Shown here piece by piece: positions 49,166 through 59,200 of a stretch of DNA of 64,000 nt. A program made the translations under genes and the position numbers. The DNA comes from JBLHKT01 sp043101615. Lineage in GTDB: Bacteria > Planctomycetota > Phycisphaerae > Phycisphaerales > UBA1924. Position 1 is the first letter of the stretch. Each line of letters opens with the position of its first letter. The stretch spans positions 1 to 64,000 of the forward strand of contig JBICID010000109.1 in NCBI GenBank assembly GCA_043101615.1, given 5' to 3'. A model generated the notes under the pieces. That model was not told where the DNA came from. It did no database searches and saw only the letters and a list, made by a program, of their open reading frames with translations.

Positions 49166-49903
49166 TCAGGCGCGGCGGCGCCGGGAAGCGATCAGGCCGC
49201 CCAGGCCCAGCAGGGTGGCGGTGGCGGGGGTGGGGACGACGTCCTGGATGAGGAGCTGGTACCCGCTGGTGCCGCCGGTGGAGTCGAACTGGCCGAAGAT
49301 GCCCTCGATCTCGAGGGGGCCGGCGGAGATGGGGCCGTAGTTGGCGTTGAGGAAGTCGGCGATCTGCTGGGTGGCGACGCGGACGGTGAAGGAGCCGAAG
49401 CCGTCGGTGAAGGTGTAGTTGGTGCCGGAGGCCCAGTTGTTGCCGACGTCCGAGGCGGCGGCCATGGCGGTGACGCCGACGCGCTGGGACTCGAGGCCCT
49501 CGGCGGTGGCGGCGCCGTTCTGGAGGTCGGCGCCGGTGATGGCGATCGCGGAGGCGTCGCCGCCGCTGCCGATGAGGGAGACGGCTGAGGGGAAGGTGAG
49601 CTCGGCGAAGCCGTTGAAGGCGTCGCGCTCGCCCTGTGTGATGGAGACGACGTCGCCGACCTGCAGTCCGAGCAGGTCGTAGTCGCCCTGGCTCAGGAAG
49701 ATGTTGATGGCTCCGAAGGGGTCGGTGGTGTCGCGGATGAAGAACGACGCGACGGATCCGGAGTTGACGGTGTCGAAGTTGTTGAGGACGACGCCGCTGG
49801 GGATGTCCCAGAAGGTGCCGGGGGCGCCGTTGCGGGCGTCCTGGACGGGGGTGGCGACGGCGGCGCCGGCGCACAGCGCAAGCGTTGCAACTGCGTACTT
49901 CAT
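49166..49903 (-). CDS. PEP-CTERM-like secreted protein, possible exosortase substrate
   Basis: A 245-residue exported protein (signal peptide KYAVATLALCAGAAVA). The mature part is a beta-rich domain (VVLNNFDTVNSGSVASFFI ...). The last 22 residues carry the sorting-type C-terminus VPTPATATLLGLGGLIASRRRRA: a PTP core (instead of PEP), a hydrophobic helix and an Arg cluster. An exosortase with an EpsI-like domain lies 11 kb downstream in the same direction, so processing by that enzyme is plausible. AGAGG precedes the ATG; a strong terminator follows. Confidence 0.85.
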   Translation of the reverse strand: MKYAVATLALCAGAAVATPVQDARNGAPGTFWDIPSGVVLNNFDTVNSGSVASFFIRDTTDPFGAINIFLSQGDYDLLGLQVGDVVSITQGERDAFNGFAELTFPSAVSLIGSGGDASAIAITGADLQNGAATAEGLESQRVGVTAMAAASDVGNNWASGTNYTFTDGFGSFTVRVATQQIADFLNANYGPISAGPLEIEGIFGQFDSTGGTSGYQLLIQDVVPTPATATLLGLGGLIASRRRRA

Positions 49904-50030
49904 GTCTGATACCTCTCTCGTCTCTGGGTGTCTCTCGTGACTCTTCTCTCGCGCGGCGGTCCGGCCGCACGCGTGACGGTACGGATTCACGGGCCCTCGG
50001 TAGCGGCGGTAGATACGGTCTTACACGAGT

Positions 50031-50405
50031 TTAACGGACCGGGTTCGAGCCCGCATCTCGGCGCAAGTGCCTGACCGACAAGACGATACAGGACGCGACC
50101 AGCACGCCTGCGGCGTCCGCGGCCAGGTCGAGCCGGTCGAACGTGCGGTCGAACAGCGGCTGGGTGGTCTCGTCGAAGACGGCAAAGCCCAGCGCCAGAG
50201 GAATCAGCACCCTGGCGGGCGGGGCGTAGGCGCCGGCCAGCAGCCCGGTCCATACGGCGAACACGATCGCGTGCACGACGAGGTCGGAGCGGTCGATCGG
50301 GCCGTCCACGGCGAGTCCGGGCCAGTGGGTGGCGGTGAGCAGCGCGAGGGTGGCGAGCCAGAAGATGGCGCGTGCGGGCGTTCGTCGCGTGGGGGGTCGG
50401 TTCAC
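50031..50405 (-). CDS. VanZ-like membrane protein
   Basis: A 124-residue protein with four hydrophobic helices and the VanZ-type centre HAIVFAVWTGLL ... FAVFDETTQPLFDRTFDRLDLAADAAGV. VanZ-like domains sit in membrane protein families linked to surface polysaccharide and exosortase loci. GTG at 50405 overlaps the ParA stop by four bases (GTGA), so the two are translationally coupled. Function here unknown. Confidence 0.82.
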   Translation of the reverse strand: MNRPPTRRTPARAIFWLATLALLTATHWPGLAVDGPIDRSDLVVHAIVFAVWTGLLAGAYAPPARVLIPLALGFAVFDETTQPLFDRTFDRLDLAADAAGVLVASCIVLSVRHLRRDAGSNPVR

Positions 50406-51364
50406 GGGGCGGCCCGGGGCGCGGGCTGCCCGGGTCGGTTGTCGACGATCGAGGCGCCGCGGAGGACGGTGATCTCGGCCTCGGAGAGGTCGGCCTGTGC
50501 GTGCCCGAGGGCGAGGTCCCACTCGGCGATGACGGACTGGGCGAGCTTCTGGTAGTCGAGCGATCCGGGTGCCCAGGGGGCGTACTGGAAGACGGTCTGT
50601 CCGAAGGAGGGGCACTCGGCGAGCTTGATGTTGCGCCGGATGGGCGGGCGGTAGACGCGTGCGGAGGCCCAGGGCTTGTCGGTGCCGCGGTGCTGGTCGA
50701 AGAAGGCCTCGAGGTCGGCCACGACCTCGCGGGTGTGTGTGGCCTGTGAGTCGTGCATGCACAGGACGATGCCGGCGACGCGCAGGTGCTCGTTGAGCTG
50801 GGCCCGGACGAGCTGGACGGTCTCGAGGAGCTTGCCGACACCCTGGAGGGCGAGGAAGTGGGCCTGCATGGGGATCAGGACCTCCTGGGCGGCGACGAGC
50901 GCGTTGGTGGTGAGCAGCCCGAGCGAGGGCGGGCAGTCGATGAGGATGAACTCGAAGTGCTCGCGCAGGCGGAGCAGGGCGTCGTGCAGGCGGGCGTGCC
51001 GGCGTTCGGCCGAGGTGAGCTCGGGCTCGGCGGCGGCGAGGTCGGTCTCGGAGGCGATGAGGGCGAGGTTGTCGTCGATGCGGCGGACGGCCTCGCCGGG
51101 GTCGGCCTCGGGGTCGAGCAGCAGGTCGTAGACGGTGCCGTGCGTGTCGGTCTGGCCGGGCTCGGCGCCGAGGTGGAGGGTGGCGTGGGCCTGGGGGTCG
51201 AGGTCGATGACGAGGGCGGAGCGTCCTGCGCGTGCGATTGCGGCGGCGAGGTTGACGGTGGTGGTGGTCTTGCCGACACCGCCCTTCTGGTTCATGAGGG
51301 CGATGACGCGCGAGGGCGGGGTGTCGTGCGCGTCCTGCGGGGTGTGGCTCGTGTCCGTGAGCAT
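50402..51364 (-). CDS. ParA/MinD-type ATPase in exopolysaccharide locus
   Basis: A 320-residue deviant Walker ATPase with an intact KGGVGKTTTT loop (NQKGGVGKTTTTVNL), switch I LVIDLDPQAHAT and switch II LIDCPPSLGLLT. No ParB or parS-like companion is seen in the window. It sits between WecA-type and VanZ genes in the exopolysaccharide/exosortase run and is coupled to VanZ. It may place the export machinery or regulate polymer synthesis, as ParA-like proteins do in several envelope systems; that is inference. N-terminus about 20 residues is polar before the Walker motif. Confidence 0.9.
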   Translation of the reverse strand: MLTDTSHTPQDAHDTPPSRVIALMNQKGGVGKTTTTVNLAAAIARAGRSALVIDLDPQAHATLHLGAEPGQTDTHGTVYDLLLDPEADPGEAVRRIDDNLALIASETDLAAAEPELTSAERRHARLHDALLRLREHFEFILIDCPPSLGLLTTNALVAAQEVLIPMQAHFLALQGVGKLLETVQLVRAQLNEHLRVAGIVLCMHDSQATHTREVVADLEAFFDQHRGTDKPWASARVYRPPIRRNIKLAECPSFGQTVFQYAPWAPGSLDYQKLAQSVIAEWDLALGHAQADLSEAEITVLRGASIVDNRPGQPAPRAAP

Positions 51365-51435
51365 GCCCGGAGTATACCGGATGGCGGGTCCCGGGCGTCG
51401 GTGTCGAGACGGGGAAGTGCCGCGTGCGGGGCGGT

Positions 51436-52872
51436 TCAGTGCTCGGGGGCGGGGCTGGCGCCGGCGGGGGAGTCGCCCGCGGGGGACGGGGAGGGGTCGT
51501 GCCTGCGTGGGGGGCGTGCGAGCTGCTGCTCGAGCTGGGTGCGCCTGGCGATCTTGATGGCGTAGACGCCGATCCAGGAGAAGAAGAGGACGGCGAGGAG
51601 GTAGACGATGCGGGCCCTGGTCTCGGTGGCGAGGACGCCGAGGGTGGCGCAGGTGGCGCCGATGGCGTAGAGGACGAAGACGGCGCCCTTGACGCCCAGG
51701 GCGCGCTTGAGCATGTGGTGGAGGTGGTCCGCGTCGGGGTCGGACATGCGTTTGCCGGCGAGCTTGCGCCGGACGATGGCGAGGGCGGTGTCGGTGATGG
51801 GGATGCCGTAGATGATGAGCCCGGCGATGACGAGGTAGGTCTTGCCGGTGTCGCCGAGTGAGAGGATCATGACGGCGGCGGCGTACCCGAGGAGGAGGGA
51901 GCCGCAGTCGCCCAGGAAGATGGTGGCGGGGTTGAAGTTGTGCGGGAGGAATCCGAGGCAGCCCCCGAGGACGGCGAGGCAGAGGATGATGCGGGCCGAG
52001 TCGAGCGGGCCGTCGTCGACGATGGCGAGGGTGAGGGCGATGACGAGGAATCCGGCGGTGGCGATGGCGGTGGTGCCCGAGAGGAGGCCGTCGAGGCCGT
52101 CGATGAAGTTGGCGGCGTTGGTCGCTCCGAGCACGAAGAGCGCGATGGCGATGGCGCCGGACCAGTAGATGAAGTCGATGGTGACGTCGCCGGTGCCTCC
52201 GGTGAGCCAGCCGACGGCGGGCCAGTCGGTGGGGAGGGTGGCGATGGTGTAGACGAGGTCGCGGTTTCCGAGCCAGGCGCCGATAGTGGGGCTGAGGACG
52301 CCGCGTGCGAGGTTGGTGCCGATGTTGCCCCAGGCGAGCCCGGCGGCGGCCATGAGCTGCATGCCGAGCTTGACGCGGGGGGAGAGCTCGTAGACGTCGT
52401 CGAGGAAGCCGGCGAGGACGATGATGGTGAGCCCGCCGACGATCCAGAAGGGGAAGGGGTAGTGCCGGTAGCCGTCCTCGAGGTGCTCTGTGACGTGGAA
52501 ATCGATGAGGCCTTCGAAGCGGAGGGCGAAGTAGGAGTAGAGGATGCCGGTCATGATGCCGGCGAAGACGGCGACGCCGCCGAGGTAGGCGACCGGGACC
52601 TTGTGCTGCTTGCGGGGGTCGGTGGGGTGGTCGATGATGTCGAAGGCGATGGCGAGGCGGCGGACCAGCGGGGTGAGCAGGAGCGTGACGAGGAAGGCGA
52701 CGCCGAAGACGCCCAGGTAGCCCTGCAGCACCTCGAAGCGCGAGGGCTCGCCCTGTTCCATGCCGACGACCTGCATGAGGTTGCGGACGCTGTCGAGGTG
52801 GGACTGGGCCTGCTCCTCGAGCGCGCGGAGGCGGGCCTCGGCCCCGGGGGTGAGGGTGTTGGGCGGGGTCAC
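51436..52872 (-). CDS. WecA/TagO-type undecaprenyl-phosphate sugar-1-phosphate transferase
   Basis: A 478-residue membrane glycosyltransferase of the MraY/WecA superfamily that places the first sugar phosphate on undecaprenyl phosphate. Motifs: AGFLDDVYELSP (DDxxD-like), NAANFIDGLDGLLSG, FNPATIFLGDCGSLLLG and the HHMLK His pair region (HLHHMLKRA). The N-terminal 45 residues form an additional helix rich in Glu/Gln before the first TM. GTG start overlaps the epimerase stop by four bases. This would start the exopolysaccharide repeat unit. Confidence 0.92.
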   Translation of the reverse strand: MTPPNTLTPGAEARLRALEEQAQSHLDSVRNLMQVVGMEQGEPSRFEVLQGYLGVFGVAFLVTLLLTPLVRRLAIAFDIIDHPTDPRKQHKVPVAYLGGVAVFAGIMTGILYSYFALRFEGLIDFHVTEHLEDGYRHYPFPFWIVGGLTIIVLAGFLDDVYELSPRVKLGMQLMAAAGLAWGNIGTNLARGVLSPTIGAWLGNRDLVYTIATLPTDWPAVGWLTGGTGDVTIDFIYWSGAIAIALFVLGATNAANFIDGLDGLLSGTTAIATAGFLVIALTLAIVDDGPLDSARIILCLAVLGGCLGFLPHNFNPATIFLGDCGSLLLGYAAAVMILSLGDTGKTYLVIAGLIIYGIPITDTALAIVRRKLAGKRMSDPDADHLHHMLKRALGVKGAVFVLYAIGATCATLGVLATETRARIVYLLAVLFFSWIGVYAIKIARRTQLEQQLARPPRRHDPSPSPAGDSPAGASPAPEH

Positions 52873-53903
52873 GCGTCACCCCCGGTCTGGCGCGGCTGTG
52901 TGCGTCCGATGCCGGGGCGTCCGGCGGGGGATTCCGCGGCGAGGTCGAGGATGGTCTGGCGCAGCGGGATGCGGGGCTGGAAGCCGGTGAGGTCCCTGAG
53001 GCGGGACAGGTCTGGCCGGCGCTGGCGGAGGTCCTCGAAGCCGGCGGGGTAGGCGTCGGAGTAGGGGATCTTGCGGATGGGCGAGTCGGAGGCGAGCGTC
53101 TCGGTGACCAGGTCGGCGAGGCCGGCGATGGTGACGGGCTCGTCGTGCCCGACGTTGATCACGCGGGCGCGGGCGCCCGGGTGGGCCAGCAGCGCGGGGA
53201 GGACGGCTGCGACGTCGCGGGCGTCGCAGAAGCAGCGCGACTGCTCGCCGTCGCCGTAGATCGTGATGGGCTCGCCCCGCAGCGCGGCGGCGACGAAGGC
53301 CGGGACGACCATGCCGTAGTCGCCGACCTGCCTGGGCCCGACGGTGTTGAAGAACCGGCAGACGACGACGGGGACGGCGCGGAGGCGGTCGTAGGCGAGC
53401 GCGAGGTGCTCGTCGAGGGCCTTGGTGGCGGCGTAGGACCAGCGGGTTGTGGTGGTGGGCCCGTAGAGGCAGTCGTCGTCCTCGGAGAAGACACCGGTGT
53501 TGGGCTTGCCGTAGACCTCCGACGAGGAGGCGACGAGGGTGGGGGGGCTGTCGTGGCGCTGTGCGTACTCGAGCACGGCGGCGGTGCCGTGCACGTTGGT
53601 CTCGATCGCGCGGATGGGGTCCTCGAGGACGAGGCGGACGCCGACGGCGGCGGCGAGGTGGTAGATCTCGTCGAAGCGGCGGTCGGGCAGGAGGTCGCCG
53701 ATGCGGGCCACGTCGCCCTCGACGAGTTCGACGCGGTCTCGGACGCCGTCGAGGTTGGAGGCCCGTCCGGTTGAGAGGTCGTCGAGCACGGTGACGCGCC
53801 GGCCGAGTGAGACCAGCCGGTCGACCAGGTGCGAGCCGATGAATCCGGCCCCGCCGGTGACGAGGCACGAGGGGTGGTCGTGATGTTCGTCCGGGCGGTG
53901 CAT
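52869..53903 (-). CDS. NAD-dependent sugar nucleotide epimerase/dehydratase (UXS-like)
   Basis: A 344-residue extended SDR. GGAGFIGSHLVDRL binds NAD; the catalytic Ser in LVASSSEVYG and Tyr-Lys in SYAATK are present, followed by RFFNTVGPRQ. This pattern matches UDP-glucuronate decarboxylase/UDP-glucose epimerase relatives; the exact sugar is unclear. It supplies an activated sugar for the polymer. It overlaps the WecA-type gene by four bases and follows the Wzc-like gene by 18 bases. Confidence 0.92.
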   Translation of the reverse strand: MHRPDEHHDHPSCLVTGGAGFIGSHLVDRLVSLGRRVTVLDDLSTGRASNLDGVRDRVELVEGDVARIGDLLPDRRFDEIYHLAAAVGVRLVLEDPIRAIETNVHGTAAVLEYAQRHDSPPTLVASSSEVYGKPNTGVFSEDDDCLYGPTTTTRWSYAATKALDEHLALAYDRLRAVPVVVCRFFNTVGPRQVGDYGMVVPAFVAAALRGEPITIYGDGEQSRCFCDARDVAAVLPALLAHPGARARVINVGHDEPVTIAGLADLVTETLASDSPIRKIPYSDAYPAGFEDLRQRRPDLSRLRDLTGFQPRIPLRQTILDLAAESPAGRPGIGRTQPRQTGGDA

Positions 53904-53921
53904 GCGTGAGCGTACGTTGGT

Positions 53922-56150
53922 TCAGGCCGACTTGAGCTCTTGCTCGGTCGCGGGGGCCTCGTTCTGCTGGTAGTCGTGCGCGGTCTGGATGTTCTTGCGG
54001 AGGTAGCCGCCTGCGGCGGAGCGCACGGCGTTGACGACGACGCCGAGGAACTGGCCGCGTGCGTCGTCGAGGTCGCGCTTGAGTCGTGCGACCATGCCCC
54101 GCTTCTCGGCGAGTGCGCGGACGACGAGGACGGAGGCGTCGACTCGGTTGGCGAGCGTGGCGGCGTCTGAGGAGACGAGCGCGGGAGAGACGTCGAGGAT
54201 GACGATGTCGTACTCCTCGGTGGCCTTGGCGAGCAGCGCGGACATGGTCTCGGAGCCGAGGTGCTCGTAGATGCGGTGGCGCTTGTGGCCGACGGGGAGG
54301 AAGTCGAGGTTCTCGTCGAGGGCGTGGACGATGTCCCGGTCGAAGGACTCGATGCCGGAGAGGATCTCGGCGAGTCCGTTGGTCTCGGCGACGCCGTTGA
54401 GGGTGTGCAGGGAGGGCCTGCGGTAGTTGGCGTCGATGAGCAGGGTCTTGCGCCGTGCGGCGGAGCAGGCGCTGGCGAGGTTCATCGCGACGGAGGTGGC
54501 GCCCGAGCGGGGCTGGCAGCCGGCGACCATGAGGGTGCGGTGCCCGGCGCGGTCCATGGACTTGAGTATGGAGGAGCGGAGCTGCCGGTAGTGCTCGGCC
54601 AGCACGGAGTTGGGGACTGACTTGAAGACGGTCTCGGGCGATGCGACGTCGGAGGGGTCCTCGGCGGCGTCGGGCAGGGAGCCGACGACGGTGGTCCTGG
54701 GGATCATGCCCACGTCGGCGACGGTCTTGACGCGCTGGTCGAGCAGCTCGAGCGCGACGATGACGCCGGCGACCAGGGCGCAGAAGAAGAAGAGCACGCC
54801 GGGGATGATGATCTTGGGGTCGGGGAAGCTGACGCGGTCGGGGACCTGCGGTGCGGAGTAGAGGGTGATGCGTCCGATGAGGTCGGGGTTCTTCTTCTCG
54901 AGCTCGTCCTGCAGGCTGCGCTGGGCGTTGATCTGCTCGCGGAGCGAGGTGATCTGGCGGTCGTACTCGTCGATCTGCCCGATGATGCGGGTGGTGTCCA
55001 CGAGCCTGCCGACGAGCTCGTCGGCGCGGGTCGTGAGCTCCTGCTCCTCGGCGCGGAGCCCGCTGATGCCGGAGCGGAGCGAGTCCATCTCGGCGTCGAA
55101 GAGCTTGCGGAGCTTCTGCTCGCGGACGTCGGCCATCTCCTGCTCGGTGGCGGCGATGCGGTTGTCGAGCCTGCGGACGGTGCGGTGCTCGGGGGTGAGG
55201 CCCTCCCGGAGCAGGGCCTTGCGCTCGGTCTTGAACTGGTTGAGCTCGGCCTGGAAGTTCTGGATGGAGGGCTCGAGATCGACGTTGGCGATCTGGGTGT
55301 CGGTGTACTGGATGCCCGTGTCGGAGGTGAGCATGGCGTCGTAGTTTTCGAGCTTGTCGGAGGCGTTGGCGATGTTCTGGGTGATCTCGATGATGGCCTC
55401 GTTGAGCAGCGCGAGCTGCTGGCTCATCTCGGACCGGTCCGCGTCGAGCGAGGTGACGCTCTGCTCGGAGATGAGGCGTGCGCGGTCGGAGACCACCTGG
55501 CGCAGCTCGGTCTCGAGCCCGGTGATGACGCGGGTGAGCTCCTCGCGGTTGGTGCCGATCTCGATGCGCATGTCGCCGGTGAGGTCGGCGAGGTACTGCT
55601 TCTGCACGAGCCTGGCCAGCCCCGCGGCGGTCTCGTCGTCGGCGTGGGTGGCGCGCAGGCGGATGTAGTACGTGCCCTGCACGATGCTGGCGTGCACGGT
55701 GTCCTGCAGCTCCTCGAGCGCATCGGGGATGTTCAGGGTGCCCTTCTGCAGGAACTGCGAGTGGAACCTGGGCGCCTCGGTCGGCAGCAGCGGGTCGGTC
55801 AGCACGTCGCGCAGGATCTCGTCGGAGACCATCCGATCGCGCTGCGTAGACATGAACCGCTCGATCTCGTCGTCGTCGATGTTCTGGGCGCGTCCCAGTT
55901 CCTCGATGTCGGACTGGTTGCGCACCACGAAGACCGCCTCGGCGGCGTACCTGGGCGCGAAGACACGCAGCCCCACCCAGACCGCCAGGCCCAGGCCGAT
56001 GCCCACGACCAGCGCGATCGGGATCGCCCAGGCGTACTTCTTGAGCAGCTTGACGGGGTCGAGGGTGACGCTGCCGGCGCCGGGACCCTGAGCGGCCGGC
56101 CCTCCGGGGCGGGGGCCGGCGGGGGATCTGGGGTTCTGGAAGCTGCTCAT
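53922..56150 (-). CDS. Wzc-like polysaccharide co-polymerase with degenerate BY-kinase site
   Basis: A 742-residue protein with one N-terminal helix (about 40-62), a long periplasmic coiled-coil region (about 90-440), a second helix (445-470) and a cytoplasmic BY-kinase domain. The P-loop expected as GEGKS/T is GATS: Ala551 replaces the ATP-binding Lys, and the second Walker A' Asp is Asn575 (LIDANYRRP). The Walker B-like Asp remains (ILDVSPA). The Tyr-rich C-terminal cluster is missing. It therefore keeps the chain-length/co-polymerase shell while kinase activity is probably lost or altered. GGAG precedes the ATG. Confidence 0.9.
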   Translation of the reverse strand: MSSFQNPRSPAGPRPGGPAAQGPGAGSVTLDPVKLLKKYAWAIPIALVVGIGLGLAVWVGLRVFAPRYAAEAVFVVRNQSDIEELGRAQNIDDDEIERFMSTQRDRMVSDEILRDVLTDPLLPTEAPRFHSQFLQKGTLNIPDALEELQDTVHASIVQGTYYIRLRATHADDETAAGLARLVQKQYLADLTGDMRIEIGTNREELTRVITGLETELRQVVSDRARLISEQSVTSLDADRSEMSQQLALLNEAIIEITQNIANASDKLENYDAMLTSDTGIQYTDTQIANVDLEPSIQNFQAELNQFKTERKALLREGLTPEHRTVRRLDNRIAATEQEMADVREQKLRKLFDAEMDSLRSGISGLRAEEQELTTRADELVGRLVDTTRIIGQIDEYDRQITSLREQINAQRSLQDELEKKNPDLIGRITLYSAPQVPDRVSFPDPKIIIPGVLFFFCALVAGVIVALELLDQRVKTVADVGMIPRTTVVGSLPDAAEDPSDVASPETVFKSVPNSVLAEHYRQLRSSILKSMDRAGHRTLMVAGCQPRSGATSVAMNLASACSAARRKTLLIDANYRRPSLHTLNGVAETNGLAEILSGIESFDRDIVHALDENLDFLPVGHKRHRIYEHLGSETMSALLAKATEEYDIVILDVSPALVSSDAATLANRVDASVLVVRALAEKRGMVARLKRDLDDARGQFLGVVVNAVRSAAGGYLRKNIQTAHDYQQNEAPATEQELKSA

Positions 56151-56213
56151 GGGGTGCTCCGGGTGTTCTCGGACGTGGCGGGCGGGGGTGTGCCTGTCTG
56201 GTATCGGTCGCGG

Positions 56214-59200
56214 TCAGGGTGCGGCTGAGTCGATCTCGGCGTCGAGCTCGTCGAGCTGCTCGGCCATCTCTTCCATGCCCACGGTCTCGAAGACCGTGTT
56301 GCGGGCCAGCTGGGAGGTTTTGCGGGCCTCCTCGATCTCGCCCCGGGCCAGGTGGTACCGGGCCCGGGCCATCGCGACGGTCACCCGCTGGGCCCGGTCT
56401 GCGGCGAGCTCGCCAGCCCGCTCGAGGTGACGCAGGGCGTCGTCGAAGCGCCCCAGCTCGGTGTAGATCCGGGCCAGGGTGTCGTGGGGCGAGAGCGCGT
56501 CGGGGGCCAGCTCGGCGGACCGCTGGGCGAGCGGCAGGGCCTCCTCGGCCGAGTCGAAGTGCAGGGCCAGCAGGTACGCCTGGTTGTTCAGCAGCTCCCA
56601 GTCCTCGGGGAATCGGGCGAGGCCCTCGTCCCAGACGGCCCGGGCCCGCTGGAAGTCGTCCGCCGCGTACCACACGTTGCCCTCGATGCGGTAGGCGAGC
56701 AGGGCCAGCGGGTTGGCGTCGTCCAGGTCGCGCAGCGTGCGGAGCAGCGAGGCGCCCTCCTCGGCGTTCTCGGGAGAACGCACCAGCTGCTGGGCGATCA
56801 CGAAGTCGAGCCAGGGGCGGGTGTCCTCTGGGAGGGAAAGGGCCGGGTCGGCGGCGATCTGCTGCATCGTGCTCGCGGCGGTCTCCGGGTCGTCCCGGAA
56901 GACCCGCTGCACGTTCTGGGCCCAGCTCAGCACCTGCTCGGGGCGCTGGGCGGTCTGGAGTGCGCTGGTCAGGGCCCGCACGGTGGAGTTGGCGCGTCCC
57001 TGGGCGTTGCGGACCGTCGCCTCGGTGCAGAGCATCAGCATCGAGTTCACCTGGTCGGGCGGGACAAGCCTGCGGAGCTCGTTGAAGATCGCCTCGGCCT
57101 GGGAGGCGCGCGGCGGGGTGAGCCTGGCGTAGGAGTCGATCAGCAGCACGCCGACGTTCAGGTTCTTGGACTGATCCCAGGCCATCTGGGTGTACCCCGT
57201 GGCACGATCCCACTGCTCGTGGTTGGCGAAGACGCGGGCGCAGTTGAGCATGAGCTGCGCGTCGTCGGAACGCTTGGCGATGATGCTGTCGGCCAGGCTC
57301 GCGGCCTGGGCGCCACGCCCCATCTTGAGCTGCTCGTTCATCAGCCCGAACAGGAGCTGCTCGAGATCGGGGTTGGCGTCCACCGCGGCGCGGATGTCGG
57401 CGATGGCCTCGTCGCCGATGGGGCGGCCTGCCTTGCGGTCGCGGTCCACGCGGAGCATGCCGCGTACTCGCAGGGCACGCCAGTTGTCCGGATCGACGCG
57501 GAGGGCGGCGTTGAGGTCCGCGTTGACGTCAGCCTCGAGCGCGGGGTTGCCCAGGTTGGCCTCCGCCCGGCGGACGTAGACGAGCGGGCTTTGGGGGTAG
57601 CGCTGCACCGCCTGGTCGAGCATGGAGCGGGCCTCGGCCTCGCGTCCCAGCCCGGAGAGGATCTCGGCCCGCTGCAGCATGGTCGTCAGGTCGGTCTCGC
57701 TGATCTGGTCGAGCTGGGCCAGGGCCTCGTCGAAGGGCGGGAACTCCTGGCGGAGCATCGACTCGATCAGACGCTTGCGGTACTCCTGAGTCGGCGTGTC
57801 GGCGCCGGCCTCGACGATGGCGGAGAAGGCCTCCGCGGCGTCGGAGAAACGCGAGCGGGTGAAGTAGAGATCGCCGAGCAGACGCTCGGCGTCGAAGCGG
57901 CCCTCGGCCTGGACGGCGCGGGCCTGCTCGATCGCGGGCATCGCCAGGTTGAGCTGGTCGCGGGCGATCATGAACCGGGCGTAGGCGAGGTAGGTGTCGG
58001 CGGTGATCTCGTCCTCGGGACGCTCGAGCAGGTAGTCCTGGAACAGGGACTGGGCGGCGGAGATGCCGTCCACCGGGTCGTCCCGCTGGCCGTCGTTGTC
58101 CGTGTCCAGCAGCAGGCGGCCCTGGTCGGCGTGCCAGCGCATGTCGAGCAGCACGGCGGCGAGCTCGTCGTTCTGCTCGCGGATCTCGTCGATCAGCGGG
58201 CGCGCGTCTTCGAACCGTCGCGCGAGGATGTACAGCTCCGCGAGCGCGGCGTTGTTCAGCCGGTTGTCCGGCTCGGTCTGGCGGATGGTCTCGCGCCGGG
58301 CGGTGGCCTCGGCGCGACCGGCCGGCCCGCCGGCGCGGGCCTCGAGCGTGAGCCAGGCGTTCTCGATGGCGCGCGGCGCGTTGCGGAGTTCCCGGGCCTC
58401 CCGCACCGCCGCGAGCGCGTCCTCGGTCCGCCCGGCGGCGTCGAGCAGCTGCACGTGCTGCAGGCGTGTGCCGGGGTTCGAGGAGTTGAGCGACAGGGCG
58501 TTCTCGATCGTGGCGATGGCGACGTCCAGGTCGCCGTTGAGCGCGTGCTGGTTGGCCAGGATGCGCAGCGTGTTGGTGTCGTCGTACCCCTGTGCCACGA
58601 GCAGGTCGAGCTGGCGGATCGCCTCGTCGTGGTCGCCCCGGGCGCCGGTGAGCCTGGCCCGGAAGATCGCGCCCTCGGCCCGGTCGATGTTCAGGCGTGA
58701 CGCGGCCTCGGCCATGGCCTCCGCGGTCTCGAAGTCGCCCGAGCCCAGCGCGATCTCGAAGGCGTACTCCACCACCTCCGGGTCGTCGGCGCCCTGGGCG
58801 ACGGCCCGGTCGAACTGCTCGCGGGCCTCTTCCGGCTTGCCCAGAGAGAGGAAGACGCGGTACTTCGTCAGCGCCTTCTGTGCGTCGGTGCGCTCCGACA
58901 GGTCGACCAGCGTCAGCAGGGCCTGCTCGACGGAGTCGGACTGCAGCGCGCTGGTGAACTGATCGAGCAGCTGGCTGCCCGGGTTGGCCTCGGCGGCGAG
59001 ACGCGCGGTCTCGCGTGCCTCCTCGATCCGCCCCAGGTCGAGCTGGGCCTGGATCAGCTCGATCGAGAGACGCTCGTTATACCCGAACGCCTTGACCCGC
59101 TCGGCGAGATAGGCCGCGGCCTCCTCCACCGGGCCAAGGGTCGGGTCGTTGTCGATCTCGCCCGACCGGATATCGATCGCGTCGAAGTAGGCGGCCATGG

